Positions 1 to 10,335 of a DNA stretch of 64,000 bases are shown here, piece by piece. The notes below the pieces were generated by a model. It was not told where the DNA came from. It did not search any database and saw nothing but the letters and a program-made list of their open reading frames with translations. Origin of the DNA: Thereva unica (Eukaryota; Arthropoda; Insecta; Diptera; Therevidae); NCBI GenBank assembly GCA_949987705.1, contig OX465281.1, forward strand, positions 141,222,876 to 141,286,875, read 5' to 3'. Made by a program: the position numbers and the translations under genes. Numbering within the stretch: position 1 is the stretch's first letter; each line of letters starts with the position of its first letter.

Positions 1-179
1 TTACACATGGTCAAGAAGTATAACCGATTTTCATTAATTGCTATTTTCTTAATGTTATTATAATACCTGTAGTATAATACCTGTTATTATAATACCTGTA
101 TCTACAGGCTGTAGATGGATTTAGTAATTTGGATGCCAAATTGAATTTTCATTTCTTTTAGAAAACCTTGTTGAGTCAT
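1..179 (-). pseudogene. N-terminal piece of a Penelope-like ORF leaving the window
   Basis: This stretch repeats 3121-3257, which holds the start of the next Penelope-like ORF to the right. The candidate start codon is the complement of 177-179. Reading leftward it would continue into a copy beyond base 1, so the tandem array has at least three members. Compared with 3121-3257 it carries an extra 42 bp (71-112), a local reduplication of an 'aatacctgt' motif. The extra segment keeps the length a multiple of three but brings in-frame stop codons, so this copy is probably dead. Confidence 0.6.
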
Positions 180-350
180 TGTAATATTTCATTTGGTAAG
201 CATATTATATCAACAGGAGATGTCAGCTCTACTCCATAAATCAATTTGAGGTTAAATTGGATCCAAAAATAATTTTAAGCAATTAAACACATATGTTGAG
301 CCTTAGGAATCCGTTTTTATTATTACATTTAGTTGTACATGATTGATTAC

Positions 351-404
351 ACAGGACGTTTCGACATTTTCTATATTCATGTCATCATCAGCTACTAAAA
401 TACT
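351..404 (-). ncRNA. Hammerhead-ribozyme-like motif in Penelope pseudo-LTR
   Basis: On the element's strand the order is GTAG, CTGATGA, one extra T, GACAT, an 11-nt loop, ATGTC, GAAAC, GTC, CTGT. This gives a 5-bp stem II, both conserved core boxes, a GTC cleavage triplet, almost no helix III, and a weak 4-bp stem I. Minimal hammerheads of this kind are known from Penelope-like pseudo-LTRs. The motif lies between the stop of one copy and the start of the next, the expected place. The extra T between the core and stem II is not canonical, so activity is uncertain. Confidence 0.5.
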
Positions 405-794
405 GTATAAATTTTATTAATTTTAACAAAAAAATATAACGCAAAGTATATGTAGGCTTACCAAAATTACAAGCATAGTAAATCAAATGGATTACAATAT
501 AATGGAAAATTTAAAAGCGGTACACATCACACAATCAACAAAAATAATTATTCTCACAAAGTCTTTTTTTTCACCTTTTTTTATTATTTTTATTTTTTAT
601 TTTTTTCTTCTTTTTAGTCATTGTTATAACCTACGGAGCTACACCTTATAATGAATCCGGGATAAAATGACGTGTCATGATAAGCAGCAAGTGCAGCACT
701 ACACTAGATACCACATTTTAGAAATGAAAAAACCGGTTATTTCTCGAAGTGGGAAGGTGGACAATCAGAGAATGAAAAAATCAAGTTAAAGTCA

Positions 795-2924
795 TTATAA
801 AAAATTTGAAATAAAATTGTTAATATGTTTTAGATTATTTTTGTAATCAGTATGACTATTTACTGTTAAGGCGGAATATTTATTAATATGGAATGTTTCT
901 TTAATCAGTCTATTGTTGTAGAAGTTATCTGAGTCTAAAATCTTGGTTTCTTTAAAATTAAATTTGTGGCCAGTGTCTAGAGTATGCTTTGTTAATGAAC
1001 TATGATGTGGGTTCAAATTTTTGCAATGATATTCATGTTGATATAATCTCTTTTTTAAAGGTTGTGATGTTTCACCTATGAATGTTTTGTCGCAAACCCC
1101 ACATTCAACCTGATAAACGACATTTTTGGTTTCCATGGTGGGAATTTTATCTTTAAGTTTGGTGTATAACATTGAAGTAGAAGCAATAGAGATATTAGTG
1201 ATCTTAATGTTGCTATTTTTAATCATTTTGCTTATAGCATAATTAGAATTACTATCAAAAGGGATTTTAGTAAAAATGAGATCTGAAATTGGATTATTAT
1301 CAATATTAGAATGTAGCATATTATCAAATTTAAGTTTATGTAATCTTTTGTAAACAAATTTTTTTATGAAAGAAATAGGATAACCGTTTTTTATTAATTT
1401 GCTGTAAATCAATTCAAAATTTTTTGGGTGGAATGATTGATCAGATAATAAATATGCTCGGTCGACTAAAGAATTAATTACGCTAATTTTGTAAATGGGG
1501 TTAGTGAAAGAAAAGTAATTTAAGCAACGGCCGCTAGCTATTGGTTTCTGATACCAATCTGTTATGATTATGTTGTTAGATTTAATAAGAGTGACATCTA
1601 AGAAGTTCAACTTATTATCATTTTCCAATTCTAGGGTAAATTTTATTCGTGGATGGAAACAATTGAATCTATCAAAAATCTGTGCAATAGTGTCACAAGG
1701 AGCTATTATTATGCAATCATCAACATATCTTTTGTAGTATAAAATACTATGGTTAGGATCTGAAATGACTAATTTTTCAAGTTTTTGTAGGATGATATCT
1801 GCGAGAGAACTGGAGATGCTGGATCCCATGGGAGAACCATCAATTTGTTTATAGAAAACATTATTATGGCTAAATACAGAGTTTTTGAAACAAAGGTTGA
1901 TTCCATCTATAAATTGATCGAGACTAAGATCAGTGAATTCATCAATCTCATTCCACCTGTCGAGTATACATTCAATGACAAGATCTTGGGGAATACTGGG
2001 GTATAGTGCAATTACGTCAAAACTTGCAAGACTATAATTGTCTGGAACGTAAAGGTAAGAAACATCATTAACTAAGTCAAACGAGTTCTTGATATTGAAT
2101 TCATGTTTAGAAGTGACTTGAATTAAAACATTGTTGAGATACTTGGAAAGTTTGTATATTGGGGTGTCAATTGTGGATGTAATCTGGCGTAAAGGAATAT
2201 TTAATTTATGTATTTTGGGGTTCATGTACATCCTCCCAATTTTCGGATTATGTACAATTAGTTCAGGTTTATTTATGTGTTTAAGAAATTTTTTGCATTC
2301 TGAGTCTAATGAATTAATTGGGTTACGATGTAATTTAACATATGTATTATCATTATCAAGAATCTCGCTGGCTTTAAGTTCATAATCATACTTGTACATC
2401 AAAACGGTTTTTGAGCCTTTGTCAGCTTTTGTGATGATTAAAATATCTTTATGTTCAATGACAAATTTGTTTGTGATTTTTATCCATTCTAATAGTTCTA
2501 TCTCTGGGTAAGATAATTTTTCTTTTTTTAATGATTTAAATCTAATGTCTAAGTATTTGGAAATTTTTTGTTTAGTATTAAATTTGTTAATAATGTCACT
2601 TTTGTCAATTGCAATGGATAGGTTAGTGTAAGTATCTAAAATCAAACGCTTTATGTAGTTGATATTGTTTGATTTAAAGTTAAAATTAGGTCCTAATGAT
2701 AGGATCACTAAGATTTTTTCATCGATCTGCAGGTCAGTTAAATTGATAATCCAATTGTGGTAATATTTTTTGAGAATTGAACAAATACTGTTATTGAGAG
2801 CGTGATGTTTTAAGCTAGTTAATTTTTTATCAATAATACTTCTATTTTTCTTCAAAGTATTATGGTATAGTTTATTGCTATTGTAGATAATGAAGTAATA
2901 TAAGTCAATTGGTAAATAATCCAT
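795..2924 (-). CDS. Penelope-like reverse transcriptase with GIY-YIG endonuclease (copy 1)
   Basis: The 709 open codons encode a reverse transcriptase followed by a C-terminal GIY-YIG nuclease, the order that defines canonical Penelope-like elements, which copy RNA onto nicked DNA. RT landmarks are PKIH near residue 236, Asp303 in a FDV..LYPSIP block, GSPMGSSIS at 363-371, YVDD at 400-403 and NFLDVTL near 440. The nuclease spans about 603-680, with paired Cys608/Cys611, an FIG triplet at 615-617, Arg626, His630 and Glu676. The second copy has Tyr where this one has Phe615. The frame stays collinear with Penelope-type protein upstream to an ATG at 3257, but TAA codons at 3081-3083 and 2928-2930 interrupt it. 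Met at 2924 is therefore probably not the ancestral start. The copy is nearly intact but likely defective. Confidence 0.92.
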   Translation of the reverse strand: MDYLPIDLYYFIIYNSNKLYHNTLKKNRSIIDKKLTSLKHHALNNSICSILKKYYHNWIINLTDLQIDEKILVILSLGPNFNFKSNNINYIKRLILDTYTNLSIAIDKSDIINKFNTKQKISKYLDIRFKSLKKEKLSYPEIELLEWIKITNKFVIEHKDILIITKADKGSKTVLMYKYDYELKASEILDNDNTYVKLHRNPINSLDSECKKFLKHINKPELIVHNPKIGRMYMNPKIHKLNIPLRQITSTIDTPIYKLSKYLNNVLIQVTSKHEFNIKNSFDLVNDVSYLYVPDNYSLASFDVIALYPSIPQDLVIECILDRWNEIDEFTDLSLDQFIDGINLCFKNSVFSHNNVFYKQIDGSPMGSSISSSLADIILQKLEKLVISDPNHSILYYKRYVDDCIIIAPCDTIAQIFDRFNCFHPRIKFTLELENDNKLNFLDVTLIKSNNIIITDWYQKPIASGRCLNYFSFTNPIYKISVINSLVDRAYLLSDQSFHPKNFELIYSKLIKNGYPISFIKKFVYKRLHKLKFDNMLHSNIDNNPISDLIFTKIPFDSNSNYAISKMIKNSNIKITNISIASTSMLYTKLKDKIPTMETKNVVYQVECGVCDKTFIGETSQPLKKRLYQHEYHCKNLNPHHSSLTKHTLDTGHKFNFKETKILDSDNFYNNRLIKETFHINKYSALTVNSHTDYKNNLKHINNFISNFL

Positions 2925-3257
2925 GAATTAATTAATTAATTGCAATTTAATGTTATTTATATGTTTCAATTTAGCAAAAGTATCGTTAATTTTTAAATTT
3001 AATAATTTATATTGAAAGATTCGTATGTTATGTTCAAACTTATTATTATTACGGTTAGACTGATATTGAAGATTAACTCTTTATGATTTATTGATGAAGT
3101 TAGGAATGAGGTTATATTTTTTACACATGGTCAAGAAGTATAACCGATTTTCATTAATTGCTATTTTCTTAATGTTATTATAATACCTGTAGATGGATTT
3201 AGTAATTTGGATGCCAAATTGAATTTTCATTTCTTTTAGAAAACCTTGTTGAGTCAT
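2925..3257 (-). pseudogene. 5' part of Penelope copy 1 ORF, broken by two stops
   Basis: In the same frame as the 709-codon ORF, about 110 further codons run back to an ATG (complement of 3255-3257). They have the basic, leucine-rich character of a Penelope N-terminus. Two TAA codons interrupt them. The ORF crosses the boundary of the 3.1-kb tandem period, which shows that the repeat period and the gene are offset, as expected for overlapping pseudo-LTRs. Confidence 0.65.
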
Positions 3258-3428
3258 TGTAATATTTCATTTGGTAAGCATATTATATCAACAGGAGATG
3301 TCAGCTCTACTCCATAAATCAATTTGAGGTTAAATTGGATCCAAAAATAATTTTAAGCAATTAAACACATATGTTGAGCCTTAGGAATCCGTTTTTATTA
3401 TTACATTTAGTTGTACATTATTGATTAC

Positions 3429-3473
3429 ACAGGACGTTTCGACATTTTCTATATTCATGTCATCATCAGCTAC
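3429..3473 (-). ncRNA. Hammerhead-like motif, second copy
   Basis: The same core, stem II and GTC triplet as at 351-404 are preserved, including the extra T. Conservation of the whole motif between copies is expected from recent tandem duplication and is not by itself evidence of selection. Confidence 0.48.
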
Positions 3474-3879
3474 TAAAATACTGTATAAATTTTATTAATT
3501 TTAACAAAAAAATATAACGCAAAGTATATGTAGGCTTACCAAAATTACAAGCATAGTAAATCAAATGGATTACAATATAATGGAAAATTTAAAAGCGGTA
3601 CACATCATGCAATCAACAAAAATAATTATTCTCACAAAGTCTTTTTTTTCACCTTTTTTTATTATTTTTATTTTTTATTTTTTATTTTTTTCTTCTTTTT
3701 AGTCATTGTTATAACCTACGGAGCTACACCTTATAATGAATCCGGGATAAAATGACGTGTCATGATAAGCAGCAAGTGCAGCACTACACTAGATACCACA
3801 TTTTAGAAATGAAAAAACCGGTTATTTCTCGAAGTGGGAAGGTGGACAATCAGAGAATGAAAAAATCAAGTTAAAGTCA

Positions 3880-5649
3880 TTATAAAAAATTTGAAATAAA
3901 ATTGTTAATATGTTTTAGATTATTTTTGTAATCAGTATGACTATTTACTGTTAAGGCGGAATATTTATTAATATGGAATGTTTCTTTAATCAGTCTATTG
4001 TTGTAGAAGTTATCTGAGTCTAAAATCTTGGTTTCTTTAAATTTAAATTTGTGGCCAGTGTCTAGAGTATGCTTTGTTAATGAACTATGATGTGGGTTCA
4101 AATTTTTGCAATGATATTCATGTTGATATAATCTCTTTTTTAAAGGTTGTGATGTTTCACCTATATATGTTTTGTCGCAAACCCCACATTCAACCTGATA
4201 AACGACATTTTTGGTTTCCATGGTGGGAATTTTATCTTTAAGTTTGGTGTATAACATTGAAGTAGAAGCAATAGAGATATTAGTGATCTTAATGTTGCTA
4301 TTTTTAATCATTTTGCTTATAGCATAATTAGAATTACTATCAAAAGGGATTTTAGTAAAAATGAGATCTGAAATTGGATTATTATCAATATTAGAATGTA
4401 GCATATTATCAAATTTAAGTTTATGTAATCTTTTGTAAACAAATTTTTTTATGAAAGAAATAGGATAACCGTTTTTTATTAATTTGCTGTAAATCAATTC
4501 AAAATTTTTTGGGTGGAATGATTGATCAGGTAATACATATGCTCGGTCGACTAAAGAATTAATTACGCTAATTTTGTAAATGGGGTTAGTGAAAGAAAAG
4601 TAATTTAAGCAACGGCCGCTAGCTATTGGTTTCTGATACCAATCTGTTATGATTATGTTGTTAGATTTAATAAGAGTGACATCTAAGAAGTTCAACTTAT
4701 TATCATTTTCCAATTCTAGGGTAAATTTTATTCGTGGATGGAAACAATTGAATCTATCAAAAATCTGTGCAATAGTGTCACAAGGAGCTACATATTATTA
4801 TGCAATCATCAACATATCTTTTGTAGTATAAAATACTATGGTTAGGATCTGAAATGACTAATTTTTCAAGTTTTTGTAGGATGATATCTGCGAGAGAACT
4901 GGAGATGCTGGATCCCATGGGAGAACCATCAATTTGTTTATAGAAAACATTATTATGGCTAAATACAGAGTTTTTGAAACAAAGGTTGATTCCATCTATA
5001 AATTGATGGAGACTAAGATCAGTGAATTCATCAATCTCATTCCACCTGTCGAGTATACATTCAATGACAAGATCTTGGGGAATACTGGGGTATAGTGCAA
5101 TTACGTCAAAACTTGCAAGACTATAATTGTCTGGAACGTAAAGGTAAGAAACATCATTAACTAAGTCAAACGAGTTCTTGATATTGAATTCATGTTTAGA
5201 AGTGACTTGAATTAAAACATTGTTGAGATACTTGGAAAGTTTGTATATTGGGGTGTCAATTGTGGATGTAATCTGGCGTAAAGGAATATTTAATTTATGT
5301 ATTTTGGGGTTCATGTACATCCTCCCAATTTTCGGATTATGTACAATTAGTTCAGGTTTATTTATGTGTTTAAGAAATTTTTTGCATTCTGAGTCTAATG
5401 AATTAATTGGGTTACGATGTAATTTAACATATGTATTATCATTATCAAGAATCTCGCTGGCTTTAAGTTCATAATCATACTTGTACATCAAAACGGTTTT
5501 TGAGCCTTTGTCAGCTTTTATGATGATTAAAATATCTTTATGTTCAATGACAAATTTGTTTGTGATTTTTATCCATGCTAATAGTTCTATCTCTGGGTAA
5601 GATAATTTTTCTTTTTTTAATGATTTAAATCTAATGTCTAAGTATTTGG
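3880..5649 (-). pseudogene. Penelope-like RT/GIY-YIG protein, copy 2
   Basis: It is collinear with copy 1 but split in two frames by a 4-bp insertion near 4790, just C-terminal to the YVDD motif. The N-terminal part is lost at the 5649 breakpoint. The downstream piece (3880-4713) retains the whole GIY-YIG nuclease with the normal Tyr of the YIG triplet. The upstream piece (4778-5491 and beyond) holds the RT palm up to YVDD. It cannot encode a working protein. Confidence 0.88.
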
Positions 5650-5650
5650 A

Positions 5651-6163
5651 TTTCTTCTTGGACCATCATGCTATTTCATTAGCACTTATTGTAAAAAAGA
5701 TACAATCGGGTTATGGTAACTAAAGTAAGAAATGAAAATGTTTGAGAGTCAGCAGATTACGTACAAGGTTGCATTGAAAGTAACTTGGCTTTTCTACGCA
5801 CGATCCCGAATTCAGCATATTATTGGTCAGAAAGAAAAAAAGACCTATTTGCAATGATTAGACAATATGGTAAGCCAACAGTTTTTTTTTACAATAAGTG
5901 CTAATGAAATAGGATGGCCAAAATTGCTACAATTGTTACATAATTTAAAAAATAATTCTGAGATATCGGTTGAAGATGCAGCAGCATTAAATTTTATAGA
6001 AAAAAGTACACTTATTAATGAAGACGCAGTTACTTGTGCTACATATTTTAATAAGTTGGTTAATGTCCTAATGAAAATACTGCAATCAAAAAGATTTAGT
6101 CCTTTCAAGAAATATAGAATTTTGGATTACTTCAAAAGAATCGAATCAACATCTAAGTTCTAA
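5651..6163 (+). pseudogene. Helitron Rep-region fragment
   Basis: Conceptual translation gives the Helitron-like N-terminal (Rep/HUH-associated) block: a SADYVQG segment, FLRTIPNSAYYW, DLFAMIRQ, FFTISANEIGWP, then a DAVTCA.YFN segment and a final DYFKRIE. These are hallmarks of the conserved 'Helitron helicase-like domain at N-terminus' family. A TGA at 5743-5745 and a one-base expansion of a T-run at 5882-5890 break the frame. Only about 165 residues remain, with no helicase part. It interrupts Penelope unit 2 and is followed by an inverted Penelope end. Confidence 0.82.
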
Positions 6164-6496
6164 GTTTTCACTTCTATCGGCAGTCCCTATAACTGCCAAT
6201 TTTTATTTTCTTTTGTTATCGTCTGAAGACATCTTCAGGATCAAGGATCCAAACAAATTTAGAAAACAGATATTTAACTCATCAGTCAAAATGACTGGTT
6301 TTATATTTTCATTTTCGATACTTAATTGAATAATAGTAGGCGGTCAGATTTATTTTTTTATTCAAAATCAAAAAGTTTTTGATTATAATCGATTTAGCGC
6401 GTGCGCCAGTCATGAGCATGTCGGTGACGCGAACCCATAACATTTTCCCCTATCAAAAAGTGCCCAACGCGGCTAAAGAAGTTTTCACTTCAAGAA
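6164..6496. other. Non-coding gap between Helitron fragment and inverted Penelope end
   Basis: I see no gene here. There is a short perfect inverted repeat around CTGAAGACATCTTCAG (about 6223-6238). The stretch 6475-6496 leads directly into the inverted Penelope sequence. Confidence 0.4.
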
Positions 6497-6786
6497 GACT
6501 TTGTGAGAATAATTATTTTTGTTGATTGCGTGATGTGTACCGCTTTTAAATTTTCCATTATATTGTAATCCATTTGATTTACTATGCTTGTAATTTTGGT
6601 AAGCCTACATATACTTTGCGTTATATTTTTTTGTTAAAATTAATAAAATTTATACAGTATTTTAGTAGCTGATGATGACATGAATATAGAAAATGTCGAA
6701 ACGTCCTGTGTAATCAATCATGTACAACTAAATGTAATAATAAAAACGGATTCCTAAGGCTCAACATATGTGTTTAATTGCTTAAA
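6497..6786 (+). repeat. Inverted Penelope pseudo-LTR fragment
   Basis: It is the reverse complement of about 272-563 (and of the matching part of unit 2). It starts at the 'ctttgtgagaat' block and ends at the 'gcttaaaat' block. Partial copies in inverse orientation at an element's end are common for Penelope-like insertions. It carries a third hammerhead-like motif. Confidence 0.85.
6665..6709 (+). ncRNA. Hammerhead-like motif, third copy (opposite strand)
   Basis: Same motif as at 351-404, on the plus strand: GTAG, CTGATGA, T, GACAT/ATGTC stem, GAAAC, GTC, CTGT. Confidence 0.48.
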
Positions 6787-7074
6787 ATGTATATTAATAG
6801 GAAAAAATGTGGCGGTTGCTGTGGATGCCGCAAGGCCGGTCTCAAATGTACCATAATTTGCTCTAACTGCAGTGGAGGAAATTGCGAAAATGTGACGAAG
6901 GATGCAAACCTCCTTGAAAACAATGAAATAAATAAGAACATTTGCGAGTTTTCAAGTCTCACAGATATATCATTCGACGAAGACAACGTCAAGTCATTAG
7001 ATGGCAGCTTCAATGGTCTATCCGATTGTCAACCGACATCTTCGAAACATATAAGGCTAAATAACATGTTATAG
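6787..7074 (+). CDS. Small Cys-rich protein, unrecognised
   Basis: The 95-codon frame begins with ATG at 6787, one base after the inverted Penelope end. Its N-terminal third is a compact cysteine cluster (CGGCCGC, then GLKC, C.NC and GNCEN), and the rest is acidic and low in complexity. The spacing of paired cysteines with basic residues recalls CXC/CRC-type zinc-binding tails found at the C-terminus of some TE-associated proteins. I cannot assign it to a family. The start may be accidental, with only the C-terminal tail of a larger lost protein surviving. No neighbour suggests a host function. Confidence 0.4.
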   Translation: MYINRKKCGGCCGCRKAGLKCTIICSNCSGGNCENVTKDANLLENNEINKNICEFSSLTDISFDEDNVKSLDGSFNGLSDCQPTSSKHIRLNNML

Positions 7075-8365
7075 CATCATTGTTTTGTTTTCTTGCGGAT
7101 TAGGCCTACTGGGGACACCACAATAAAAAAACGCGCCAAAAACTCGACCTCCAAGGTGGTGTGGAAAAGGGTTTGTACGCCAACGAAATTTCTTAATTAT
7201 ATGTATGAACATTAGCTAAAGTATAAATGCTAGAAAAAAATGTTTAAAGTAAAATTTCAACGGAATTTTATAACAAACAAATTTGTTGGTATAACTTGTC
7301 GTAAATAAATAGTTGACTAGGTATTTGCAAAAAACCATTTTTAATAAACTTTTGAGGTGTAATAAATACATAAATATCAACATTATAGAAAAAAGTAAAG
7401 GCAGCAAATGTGGGCAATGATGAGCTCAACTCAGTTTTAAAATGAAACATGGAAAGAAAAAGATATTAGGAAATTTTTTTTGTTTAATTTACATTTTCCG
7501 ACATTTAAAGCGCTATAACTCGTGAAATATTAGCCCTATCTAAAAATGATTAAAGCAAAAATTATAGATAATCGTGTGTTCTATAAGTCTTAGGAAGGAC
7601 ATTTTTATGGCGGGCTAACCGTTAACGAAATATAGTGCAAAGAAAGTAATGTATAAAGTTTGAAGCACTATAACTCCGAACATATTGACTTTACAAAAAA
7701 AAAATTCTGAACAAAAAAGTTAAATCACTTATTTATCTACAAAAAAGATTATATACATTTTTGTCGTAAAACACATAGTTTCTGAGATATAGAATTAAAC
7801 GCGTTTTCCTTCATTGTAAGTGAAGCATAAGGGTGGGGATGACGCCATTTTGAATTTAAGCTCATAAAAATATGTAAAAACATTTGGTAAAAAAATATCG
7901 CGTGCGGTATTTTTTGCATTACGAAGGCCTTTTTTTCGACCTATTTACTGGACTATCAGTCTGTTTTTGATTTTCGGTGCAGCTCGCTTTTTTTGTAATT
8001 TGTGCGAATAAGTAAAGTTCAATTTTTTTTACTGTTTCTCTTTTTTACTTACTTTTTAGATAAATCTGGGGTTCATTATGTTTTTAACTCGTTATTATTA
8101 TCGTATTTCAAAGACAACGGTTAATACGAAATGCGGATAACGCGAAATCTTCATCCCGGCCCCACCATTTCGTGTTAACCGATTTCCACTGTAATTGTAA
8201 TTGTGAAAATTCGCAATTAACAATAATTAATTAATTGTTAGTCGTGAGTTTCCACAATTAAAGACGATTAATCAATTGTCAATCATTTTTATGGATTTGA
8301 TTAAAAACTAAAAATTAAAATTTATTATTATATGGAAAGAGTTGTAGTATGTTATTAAATTCTTT
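7075..8365. other. Gene-free AT-rich stretch
   Basis: No convincing coding region is present. The last part (about 8180-8300) is built from alternating 'aattaattgt' and 'cacaattaa'-like words and resembles the low-complexity block at 38570-38810. Confidence 0.5.
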
Positions 8366-9780
8366 TATTTAACTTGCACTGTTTGTCGTCAAATCTTGGA
8401 AGTTAAATTTGACCCACTTCCCGGTTTCGGATAGAGCTGAAATTTTGCATACACGTTTAGTTTGGATGACAATGCAATCTGGCCATTTTGTAAAAATATC
8501 AAGATAGCGGTTCCAAAATGGCGCCCGCTTTTATTTTACTTACACTGTTTGTCGTCAAATCTTGGAAGTTAAATTTGACCCACTTCCCGGTTTCGGATAG
8601 AGCTGAAATTTTGCATACACGTTTAGTTTGGATAACAATGCAATCTGGCCATTTTGTAAAAATATCAAGATGGCGGTTCCAAAATGGCGCCCGATTTTTG
8701 AAATTGTGCTCCGCGGCCCTTTGAAATGGGTATCAAATGAAAGGATATGACAGGTAGAACACAATAAGCTATGTGGCGTCATTCCAAATTCAAAATGGCG
8801 GACAACACTTACACTGTTTGTCGTCAAATCTTGGAAGTTAAATTTGACCCACTTCCCGGTTTCGGATAGAGCTGAAATTTTGCATACACGTTTAGTTTGG
8901 ATGACAATGCAATCTGGCCATTTTGTAAAAATATCAAGATAGCGGTTCCAAAATGGCGCCCGCTTTTATTTTACTTACACTGTTTGTCGTCAAATCTTGG
9001 AAGTTAAATTTGACCCACTTCCCGGTTTCGGATAGAGCTGAAATTTTGCATACACGTTTAGTTTGGATAACAATGCAATCTGGCCATTTTGTAAAAATAT
9101 CATGATGGCGGTTCCAAAATGGCGCCCGATTTTTGAAATTGTGCTCCGCGGCCCTCTGACATGGGTATCAAATGAAAGGATATGACAGGTAGAACACAAT
9201 AAGCTATGTGGCGTCATTCTAAATTCAAAATGGCGGCCAACACTTGCTCTGTTTGTCGTCAAATCTTGGAAGTTAAATTTGACCCACTTCCCGGTTTCGG
9301 ATAGAGCTGAAATTTTGCATACACGTTTAGTTTGGGTGAAATGCAATCTGGCCATTTTGTAAAAATATCAAGATGGCGGTTCCAAAATGGCGCCCGATTT
9401 TTGAAATTGTGCTCCGCGGCCCTCTGACATGGGTATCAAATGAAAGGATATGACAGGTAGAACACAATAAGCTATGTGGCGTCATTCCAAATTCAAAATG
9501 GCGGCCAACACTTACACTGTTTGTCGTCAAATCTTGGAAGTTAAATTTGACCCACTTCCCGGTTGCGGATAGAGCTGAAATTTTGCATACACGTTTAGTT
9601 TGGATGACAATGCAATCTGGCCATTTTGTAAAAATATCAAGATGGCGGTTCCAAAATGGCGCCCGATTTTTGAAATTGTGCTCCGCGGCCCTCTGACATG
9701 GGTATTAAATGAAAGGATATGACAGGTAGAACACAATAAGCTATGTGGCGTCATTCCAAATTCAAAATGGCGGCCAACAC
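8366..9780 (+). repeat. Satellite with alternating 166-bp and 269-bp monomers
   Basis: The anchor 'gtttgtcgtc' occurs at 8381, 8547, 8816, 8982, 9251 and 9519, giving spacings of 166, 269, 166, 269 and 268 bp. The short monomer lacks the distal ~103 bp of the long one and is joined by 'cgcttttattttactta'. The first four monomers thus form two 435-bp dimers. Every monomer contains 'aagatggcggttccaaaatg' (some have 'aagatagcgg'). Apparent minus-strand ORFs simply follow the repeat period. Confidence 0.92.
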
Positions 9781-10335
9781 TAAATTGCGGAAAGCTTATA
9801 ATAGACTAAAAAGTAGAAAATATAACCGATCAACTTCCAATTTTGCACACACTCGTAGTTCGGGTGGTTAATGTGTATGAATGATGAGATGAATAGTTGA
9901 GTTAAGGGTGAGTTGATAATAAAGAAGCAATACACGTTACAAAAAATCACAAACAAACACAGAGATGCTGCTGTCAACTAAATTCAACTACTCAAATACT
10001 GAACTCATGTCCGTATGCATAATTTCAACTAAACCCAGGTAGCAGAGCTGAGTCGAGTTCAGTCAACCTTAACCCAACTCGACTCCCGTTTACATGTAGT
10101 TAGACTTGGGTTCAACTCATCATGTATAAGTACTAAATGCAATTTGACCTTTTTGTAAAAAAATCAAGAAGACGGTTCCGAGATGGCGGCCGTTTTTGCA
10201 ATTATGTTCCACCGAGCCCACGACATGGGTATCAAATGAATACAGTAAACTGTGTGACGTAATTTTAAATCTAATAGAATTGCCATCATAAAATGGCGGA
10301 ATACATATAATAAACTAAAAAGTAGAAAATAAAAT

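Larger units (their letters stand above)
1..3120 (-). repeat. Tandem Penelope-like unit 1
   Basis: The first bases of the window recur at 3121 and the two blocks then run in parallel, giving a head-to-tail period near 3.1 kb. Tandem arrangement with a partial neighbouring copy acting as a pseudo-LTR is typical of Penelope-like elements. Unit 1 holds the C-terminal 709 codons of one protein plus the N-terminal start of the copy to its left. Confidence 0.85.
3121..5649 (-). repeat. Tandem Penelope-like unit 2, truncated
   Basis: This is the second head-to-tail unit, nearly identical to unit 1. It stops abruptly at about 5649, inside the region corresponding to about 2560 of unit 1, where a Helitron-like sequence takes over. 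Differences from unit 1 are few (point changes, the missing 42-bp segment, and a 10-bp expansion in the T-rich tract near 3675), so the copies are young or homogenised. Confidence 0.85.

Noticed and set aside
2131..2385. Plus-strand 84-codon ORF opposite the Penelope gene (repeated at 5220-5474)
   Set aside because: It is antisense to the conserved RT region and is duplicated only because the Penelope copy is; it has no independent support.
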